This document shows, piece by piece, positions 4,763-9,492 of a DNA stretch of 9,492 nt (position 1 is the stretch's first letter; every line of letters starts with the position of its first letter). The translations under genes and the position numbers were made by a program. The DNA is from JAWOJF01 sp046481785 (GTDB lineage: Bacteria > Bacteroidota > Ignavibacteria > Ignavibacteriales > Ignavibacteriaceae): positions 1 to 9,492 of the forward strand of contig JAWOJF010000160.1 of assembly GCA_046481785.1 (NCBI GenBank), written 5' to 3'. A model generated the notes under the pieces. That model was not told where the DNA came from and ran no database searches. It worked only from the letters and a program-made list of their open reading frames with translations.

Positions 4763-6964
4763 TTATCTGATTAATGGCGCAATTACAAGTGCAACTACGG
4801 ACATTAACTTAAGCAGAATGTTCAGGGATGGGCCTGAGGTATCTTTAAACGGATCACCTACTGTATCCCCCACAACGGCTGCTTTATGAGCATCTGAGCC
4901 CTTGTAATACATTTTACCGTCTACTTCTATACCTTCTTCAAACATTTTTTTAGCGTTATCCCACGCACCGCCAGCATTTGCCTGGAAAATTGCCATTAAA
5001 ACACCGGTTACTGTTACACCGGCAATAAGGCCGCCAAGCATCTCTTTTCCGCCTAAAAATCCAGTTACAACCGGAACAACAACGGCAAGTAAGCCGGGCA
5101 CTACCATTTTCTTAATAGCAGATTTTGTCGAAATTTCAACGCATTTGCCATATTCTGCCACACCGTCAGCTTCTTCAAAAATCCTTTTGTCGTCATCGGA
5201 CCAGTTTTCACGCTCTACACCATCATTTTTCCGCATTACTTCAAGAGCTGCTTTTAACTTTGGTATGGTTGTAAATTGTCTGCGAACTTCCTGTATCATT
5301 GCCATTGCAGCCTGACCAACAGCCCGCATTGCCATAGCTGAAAAAAGGAATGGAATCATTGCGCCGATAAATAATCCAGCCATTACAGTTGCCTGGGAAA
5401 TATCTATGGCTTTAACATTAGCGGCAGTCATAAAAGCGCCAAATAATGCTAATGCTGTTAATGCGGCTGATCCTATAGCAAAACCTTTTCCTATAGCCGC
5501 AGTTGTGTTTCCTACTGCATCAAGTTTATCGGTTCTGCCTCTAACTTCTTTAGGCAGTTCTGACATTTCTGCAATACCTCCGGCATTATCAGAAATTGGG
5601 CCGTATGCATCTACAGCTAACTGGATACCCAGATTTGAAAGCATACCGACTGCTGAAATAGCTATACCATATAATCCGCCGAACTCGAATGCAACTATTA
5701 TGGAAGTAGCAATAATTAAAATGGGAATAGCTGTTGAAATCATTCCAACACTTAAGCCCGCTATAATATTAGTAGCCGCCCCGGTTACTGATTGTTTAGC
5801 AATATTTAAAACCGGACCTTTGCCTGTTCCGGTAAAATACTCGGTAACAAGGCCAATCAATACTCCTGCAACCAGACCAATAGTGGTTGCAATAAAAATA
5901 CCGGTAGAGGTAAAAGTACTAACCAGAGGCATACCTGCATCATCGGTAAACAGATTATCGGTATACGTCCAGCTTTCAGGAAGCATTCCTTTAATAATAA
6001 ACCAAAGAGCAATTATCATTAAAAGAGAAGACCCGAATTCGCCCATATTTAAAGCTTTTTGGGGGCTGCCGCCTTCCTTTGTTCTAACAAAGAAAGTACC
6101 GAGCAGGCTCATAACAATACCAACACCTGCAATTAAAAGCGGGAGTATAACCGCATTCAAATGGCCAATGGCTGTAAACTCCGGAAGGACTGAAAATACT
6201 GCACCAAGAACCATTGTACCAACAATTGCACCAATATAAGATTCAAATAAATCAGCACCCATTCCTGCAACGTCACCAACATTATCTCCAACGTTATCAG
6301 CAATAGTAGCAGGATTAAGAGGATGATCTTCAGGAATTCCTGCTTCAACTTTACCAACAAGATCAGCTCCAACATCAGCAGCTTTTGTATAAATACCGCC
6401 GCCCACACGAGCAAAAAGAGCTATTGAGGAAGCACCAAAAGAAAAGCCTGTTACTACAGTAATAACCCTGTTTATATCGGCTATTGTGGAAACACCAAAA
6501 AGATCGGCATAAATCATAAACAAACTGCCCAATCCTAAAACACCAAGGCCAACAACACCCATTCCCATAACTGAGCCGCCGGAAAAAGCGACCATTAAAG
6601 CCTTATTAAGGCTGGTTCGGGCTGCGTTGGTTGTTCTTACGTTAGCTTTTGTAGCGGCTTTCATTCCGATAAAGCCAGCCAGTGCAGAACAGAAAGCACC
6701 AAATAAAAAAGAAACTGCTACAAGCGGAGAGGAATTTTCTGAATCAGCAGAAACTGCAAGCAGAATAGCAGCACATACCACAAATATGGCAAGCACCTTA
6801 TATTCAGCTTTTAAAAATGCCATTGCTCCTTCGGCAATATGACCGGCAATCTTCTTCATTTTATCGGTTCCTGCATCCTGCCTGGAAATCCATGCCGATT
6901 TCCAGAAGGTATATAAAAGTGCAAGAACTCCGAATAACGGGATAAGTTGAAACGTTGTATCCAT
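4763..6964 (-). CDS. hppA: K+-dependent membrane pyrophosphatase, probably Na+-pumping
   Basis: This 733-residue integral membrane protein, with about 16 hydrophobic segments, hydrolyses PPi and drives ion export across the inner membrane. Substrate-site motifs are DVGADLVGKVE (197-207), DNVGDNVGD (223-231), DAYGPISDNAGGIAEM (452-467) and the C-terminal GDTVGDPFKDTSGPS (699-713), whose acidic residues bind Mg2+-PPi. GNTTAAIGKG (485-494) has Ala489 and Gly492; K+-independent enzymes carry Lys and Thr there, so this one should need K+. Glu241 in GADLFESY fits Na+-transporting members, though dual Na+/H+ transport is not excluded. The start follows pth by 7 bases, and its GGGAG site overlaps the pth end, suggesting coupled translation. 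It is the last gene of its operon, followed by a 13-bp hairpin. Confidence 0.96.
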   Translation of the reverse strand: MDTTFQLIPLFGVLALLYTFWKSAWISRQDAGTDKMKKIAGHIAEGAMAFLKAEYKVLAIFVVCAAILLAVSADSENSSPLVAVSFLFGAFCSALAGFIGMKAATKANVRTTNAARTSLNKALMVAFSGGSVMGMGVVGLGVLGLGSLFMIYADLFGVSTIADINRVITVVTGFSFGASSIALFARVGGGIYTKAADVGADLVGKVEAGIPEDHPLNPATIADNVGDNVGDVAGMGADLFESYIGAIVGTMVLGAVFSVLPEFTAIGHLNAVILPLLIAGVGIVMSLLGTFFVRTKEGGSPQKALNMGEFGSSLLMIIALWFIIKGMLPESWTYTDNLFTDDAGMPLVSTFTSTGIFIATTIGLVAGVLIGLVTEYFTGTGKGPVLNIAKQSVTGAATNIIAGLSVGMISTAIPILIIATSIIVAFEFGGLYGIAISAVGMLSNLGIQLAVDAYGPISDNAGGIAEMSELPKEVRGRTDKLDAVGNTTAAIGKGFAIGSAALTALALFGAFMTAANVKAIDISQATVMAGLFIGAMIPFLFSAMAMRAVGQAAMAMIQEVRRQFTTIPKLKAALEVMRKNDGVERENWSDDDKRIFEEADGVAEYGKCVEISTKSAIKKMVVPGLLAVVVPVVTGFLGGKEMLGGLIAGVTVTGVLMAIFQANAGGAWDNAKKMFEEGIEVDGKMYYKGSDAHKAAVVGDTVGDPFKDTSGPSLNILLKLMSVVALVIAPLIR

Positions 6965-6971
6965 ATATCTA

Positions 6972-7583
6972 CTAGTCTCCCTTTTCTTTATTATCTAAAT
7001 TTTGTTTAGTATCTGATCTGGATTTTCTGCTGTTAGTGTCCAGCATTTTTTGTAATCCGTTTTTAATAAAATCTTCAACTAGTTCGGAACAGTCTTTAAA
7101 AGTTTTTTCAAGCAGTTCAAACTCGCTCTTATTAAAGTCTGTTAAAACGTATTCAGCCATCCGGCCCTTTTCAAAATCAGAGCCTATACCGATTCTTAAG
7201 CGGGGGAAATTGTTGGAGTTGAGGTGATATATAATTGAACGAAGGCCGTTATGTCCGCCGTCTCCGCCTGATGCCCTTACTCTGAAAGCACCTGTATCCA
7301 GGTTAATATCATCGTAAACCACAAGGAAATCCTCCAACTCGGCCGGGTATTGTTCTAAAACCTGCATAGCAGCTATACCCGAATTATTAACGTAAGTAGA
7401 GGGCTTTACAAAAAGAAAACGGGAACCAGAAAAGGTTCCCGCTGCAGTATAAAAATCAAATTTAGAAGCGGTAAATGAAACATTAAGTGCTTCTGCAATA
7501 TAATCTAAAAGCATAAATCCAACGTTATGTCTGTTATATTGATAACGGCTCCCAGGATTTCCTACTCCTAATATAACACGCAC
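6972..7583 (-). CDS. pth: Peptidyl-tRNA hydrolase
   Basis: The 203-residue enzyme releases peptides from peptidyl-tRNAs that fall off the ribosome, so that the tRNAs can be reused. Catalytic residues are in place: Asn9 (GVGNPG), His19 (NRHNVGF), Asn66 (KPSTYVNNSG), Asp91 (VVYDD) and Asn112 (GGHNGL), matching N10, H20, N68, D93 and N114 of E. coli. Val65 stands where E. coli has Met67. The last 20 or so residues are a charged, Lys- and Ser-rich tail beyond the usual end. The start codon is GTG at 7583-7581, two bases after the rplY stop. The only purine-rich stretch upstream is the run of GAA codons ending rplY, so translation is probably coupled to rplY. Confidence 0.96.
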   Translation of the reverse strand: MRVILGVGNPGSRYQYNRHNVGFMLLDYIAEALNVSFTASKFDFYTAAGTFSGSRFLFVKPSTYVNNSGIAAMQVLEQYPAELEDFLVVYDDINLDTGAFRVRASGGDGGHNGLRSIIYHLNSNNFPRLRIGIGSDFEKGRMAEYVLTDFNKSEFELLEKTFKDCSELVEDFIKNGLQKMLDTNSRKSRSDTKQNLDNKEKGD

Positions 7584-7585
7584 TT

Positions 7586-8215
7586 CTATTCTTCTTCTTC
7601 GGCTTTACCTTTACCGATAACTTCGGGTTCAGCGACAGCTTCAGTTTCACCGGCAACAGGTTCTTTTTCTGTTTTAGGATGTGTTATGGCTACAATCACT
7701 GTTTCAGGAGAATTAAGAATTGTAATATTCTCAAAGCTCAAGTCACCTGCATGAATAGAATCGCCTAATTTTAGATTAGTAATGTCTATATCAAGATGCT
7801 GAGGGATATCGCCGGGTAAACATTCTACCAGAACTTTATGTAAAGTCTGCTGTAATATTCCGCCTTCTTTAATACCCACAGGGCTTCCGTGAAACTGTAC
7901 AGGTACTTCAAGCTGAAATTTCTCATCCTTGGTTAAACCAAGCAGGTCAAAATGAACAACTTTATCAGTTACCGGATCAAACTGAACATCTTTTATTACA
8001 CAATCCAATTCATCACCATCAACCTGAAGGCCTATAAGATGTGTTTCAGCAGTAAAAACCAGGGGTTTTATCGATTTTTCAGTTACATCAATTGCAATCG
8101 GTTCATTATGCTTTGAATAAAAGACACCCGGTACTCTTCCGGCTTTCCTTAATTCGCTTCTTGAAGATTTGCTGAAATTTTTTCTGACATTTGCATTTAA
8201 AATTATTTTTTCCAT
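7586..8215 (-). CDS. rplY: 50S ribosomal protein L25, TL5/Ctc type
   Basis: At 209 residues this is the long, two-domain form of L25, not the short E. coli-type form of about 94 residues. The N-terminal 5S rRNA-binding domain covers about 1-90 (LNANVRKNFSKSSRSELRKAGRV split over 6-28, PGVFYSKHNEPIAI, then VIKDVQFDPVTDKVVHFDLL). The C-terminal TL5 domain (about 95-182) includes EVPVQFHGSPVGIKEGGIL and CLPGDIPQHLDIDI. A tail of Glu, Ala and Pro follows and ends in four glutamates. L25 stabilises 5S rRNA on the large subunit. In Firmicutes the relative Ctc is a general stress protein, but nothing here shows such control. GGAG (8221-8224) lies five bases before the ATG. It follows prs by 17 bases. 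Confidence 0.96.
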   Translation of the reverse strand: MEKIILNANVRKNFSKSSRSELRKAGRVPGVFYSKHNEPIAIDVTEKSIKPLVFTAETHLIGLQVDGDELDCVIKDVQFDPVTDKVVHFDLLGLTKDEKFQLEVPVQFHGSPVGIKEGGILQQTLHKVLVECLPGDIPQHLDIDITNLKLGDSIHAGDLSFENITILNSPETVIVAITHPKTEKEPVAGETEAVAEPEVIGKGKAEEEE

Positions 8216-8232
8216 TTTATCTCCGGACTGAT

Positions 8233-9180
8233 TTATCCTTTGTCTATATCAAATAAAGAACTTATTGATTCGTAATTAAATGTTCTTATAATAGCTTCAG
8301 CAAATATTTCTGAAGCACTTATAACAGAGATTTGTTCTATGTTGTCTCCGTTTTTAATTGGTATTGTATCAGAAACATATAACCGGGTCAGTTCCGATTT
8401 TTTCAGCCGTTCAATAGCCGGCCCTGAAAGCATCGGATGCGTTACTGCTCCGTAGATATCCCTTGCACCTTTTTTCTTAAGAGCTGCAACAGCGCCCGCA
8501 AAAGTGCCTGCGGTATCAATTAAATCATCAACTAAAAGAACGTCTTTTCCCTGAACGCTTCCTATTATGTTAACAACCTCTGCAAGATTCTGCTTTGGCC
8601 GTCTTTTATCTATTACTACCAAACCTGCGTTTAAACGTTTGGCATATGAACGTGCCATTTTTATACCGCCTACATCAGGCGAAACGACAACAAGATTATT
8701 TTTTATATCATCAAATAATCCGCTGAATATTTTTGATCCGTACAAATGATCAAAAGGAATATCAAAAAATCCCTGTATCTGGGCAGCATGCAAATCCATA
8801 GTTACTACCCTGTCTGCACCAGCCACTGTAATAAGATTTGCAACAAGCTTAGCCGTAATAGAAACTCTCGGCTGATCCTTCCTATCCTGCCGGGAATAGC
8901 CAAAATATGGTATTACCGCTGTTATTTTTTTAGCTGATGCTCTTCTTGCAGCATCTATCATAATTAAAAGTTCAAGAAGATTATCACCGGGAGGATTGGT
9001 AGATTGAATCAGGAAAACTTCAGATCCGCGAATATTTTCCAGATATTTAACCCAAATTTCGCCGTCACTGAATCTTTTAATATCTAAAGAACCTAATGGC
9101 ACATTCAGTTTCTGAGCGATCTTTTCCGCCAGGGGTCTGTTTGCACTTCCGGAAAAAATCTTAAATTCTCTGTCTGCCAT
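8233..9180 (-). CDS. prs: Ribose-phosphate pyrophosphokinase (PRPP synthetase)
   Basis: This 315-residue cytosolic enzyme makes PRPP from ribose 5-phosphate and ATP for purine, pyrimidine, NAD, histidine and tryptophan synthesis. Class I features are all present: FSGSANRPLAEKIA (9-22), the ATP-site segment FGYSRQDRK (93-101), DLHAAQIQGFF (129-139), the catalytic flexible loop beginning DKRRPK (191-196), and the PRPP-binding loop VDDLIDTAGT (217-226). In that loop Leu replaces the more common Met (DMIDTAGT). Length is standard. No strong ribosome binding site precedes the ATG (CAAGAAA only), but the N terminus fits the family and no better start exists. It is first in the prs-rplY-pth-hppA unit, downstream of a good promoter. 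Confidence 0.97.
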   Translation of the reverse strand: MADREFKIFSGSANRPLAEKIAQKLNVPLGSLDIKRFSDGEIWVKYLENIRGSEVFLIQSTNPPGDNLLELLIMIDAARRASAKKITAVIPYFGYSRQDRKDQPRVSITAKLVANLITVAGADRVVTMDLHAAQIQGFFDIPFDHLYGSKIFSGLFDDIKNNLVVVSPDVGGIKMARSYAKRLNAGLVVIDKRRPKQNLAEVVNIIGSVQGKDVLLVDDLIDTAGTFAGAVAALKKKGARDIYGAVTHPMLSGPAIERLKKSELTRLYVSDTIPIKNGDNIEQISVISASEIFAEAIIRTFNYESISSLFDIDKG

Positions 9181-9221
9181 TTTCTTGGGCTATTTTCCGC
9201 TATATTAAAAAATAGACAATA

Positions 9222-9250
9222 AATATAATTAAAAGCCTATGGGAAGTCAA
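9222..9250 (-). promoter_or_regulatory. Sigma70-like promoter of prs-rplY-pth-hppA
   Basis: On the minus strand TTGACT (9250-9245) and TATATT (9227-9222) are separated by exactly 17 bases. Transcription would begin near 9215, about 35 bases before the prs start codon. Each box matches the consensus at five of six positions. It is the best promoter in the window and is placed to drive the four-gene operon. Confidence 0.65.
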
Positions 9251-9380
9251 TAAAAAGTGTCCCATTCTGATGTTAAATATCATAGTGTCAGAGCTGTCCA
9301 AAATAGAATTATTATAATAATACTCCTAAATAGAGGCAGAATCCGGATTTTTTTTATTATCATCAAATTGATCCTCAATC
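9251..9380. other. Intergenic region upstream of the prs promoter
   Basis: No gene is supported. The plus-strand frame open from 9257 to 9448 has no recognisable protein, and it runs through the left repeat arm. The stretch 9257-9293 contains GTGTCCCATTCTGA and then GTGTCAGAGCTGTCC, which loosely resemble each other but define no clear element. AATCCGGATT followed by a run of T (9340-9357) is a small self-complementary, terminator-like site with no gene to serve. Confidence 0.4.
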
Positions 9381-9490
9381 TATCGTCCCTACGGGATTTT
9401 AATCTCTGCGGAATGAATAATTACAGGAATACAAGGAACTATATGTAGGTAGTATCACATTGCTGTTTTAAGTCCCGTCAGGGACGTTAT
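9381..9490. repeat. Pair of inverted GTCCC repeats, REP or MITE-like
   Basis: TATCGTCCCTACGGGATTTT (9381-9400) and its approximate inverse, TTTTAAGTCCCGTCAGGGAC (9466-9485), face each other about 65 bases apart. Each copy is also a small hairpin by itself (GTCCC/GGGAT and GTCCC/GGGAC), and the right copy continues as GTTATGT toward the window edge. Paired, inverted short hairpins are the form of REP doublets and of small non-autonomous transposable elements. No transposase is visible, and the right boundary may lie outside the window. Confidence 0.55.
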
Positions 9491-9492
9491 GT

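Noticed and set aside
5406..6239. 277-residue open frame on the plus strand
   Set aside because: It is antisense to hppA, whose motifs are certain; long antisense frames are common opposite Ala/Gly-rich membrane proteins.
6157..6414. 85-residue Leu-rich frame within hppA on the same strand
   Set aside because: A shifted reading of the hppA motif region; the Leu-rich composition comes from the frame shift.
9257..9295. GTGTCCCATTCTGA / GTGTCAGAGCTGTCC as a possible insertion-sequence end
   Set aside because: The similarity is short and there is no transposase or second end in the window; not enough for a call.
9257..9448. 63-residue plus-strand frame at the right edge
   Set aside because: Low-complexity Ile-rich translation across AT-rich DNA and the left repeat arm; no family resemblance.
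1..9492. Search for tRNA, rRNA, CRISPR arrays, defence or phage genes
   Set aside because: Nothing with a cloverleaf, rRNA-like conserved stretch, regular repeat array or recognisable defence domain was seen on either strand by eye.

Overview
The window is 9.5 kb of bacterial chromosome, AT-rich between genes, carrying mostly housekeeping translation genes. A minus-strand block with prs, rplY (the long TL5/Ctc type of L25), pth and then rpsF-ssb-rpsR-rplI recalls, from memory, the gene order of the Chlorobi/Ignavibacteria side of the Bacteroidota supergroup. The K+-dependent, Na+-type membrane pyrophosphatase and the protein sequences fit this. Genus and species cannot be read from the sequence.

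Layout, left to right. 1-180 (+) is the 3' end of a DinB-like gene, followed by a GC-rich palindrome (195-221). 491-1228 (+) is an unrecognised secreted protein, probably a lipoprotein, with a C-terminal part that resembles pseudopilins. 1252-1284 is a second palindrome, between convergent genes. 1301-1912 (-) is a YciO/Sua5-family protein. A divergent promoter region follows, then rpmB (L28, + strand, 2168-2407) and a bidirectional terminator. 2480-4137 (-) is the rpsF-ssb-rpsR-rplI operon, preceded by an RNA leader that matches the S6:S18 autoregulatory motif. 4191-4762 has no intact gene but holds two apparent coding remnants. After a perfect 13-bp hairpin comes a second minus-strand operon, prs-rplY-pth-hppA (9180 down to 4763), with gaps of 17, 2 and 7 nt and a well-formed sigma70-like promoter at 9222-9250. 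The right edge holds a pair of inverted GTCCC-type repeats.

Functionally, the two minus-strand operons supply ribosomal proteins (S6, S18, L9, L25), recycling of peptidyl-tRNA (Pth), PRPP for nucleotide synthesis, and a membrane pyrophosphatase. PPi is released by nucleotide and nucleic acid synthesis and by tRNA charging, so HppA could recover that energy as an ion gradient.

I found no convincing new defence or mobile system. The points most worth a second look are the S6:S18 leader that pairs with the rpsF ribosome binding site, the SSB tail lacking the usual DDDIPF-like tip, the pseudopilin-like lipoprotein, the coding remnants at 4304-4465 and 4509-4692, and three different palindromic repeats at gene borders.
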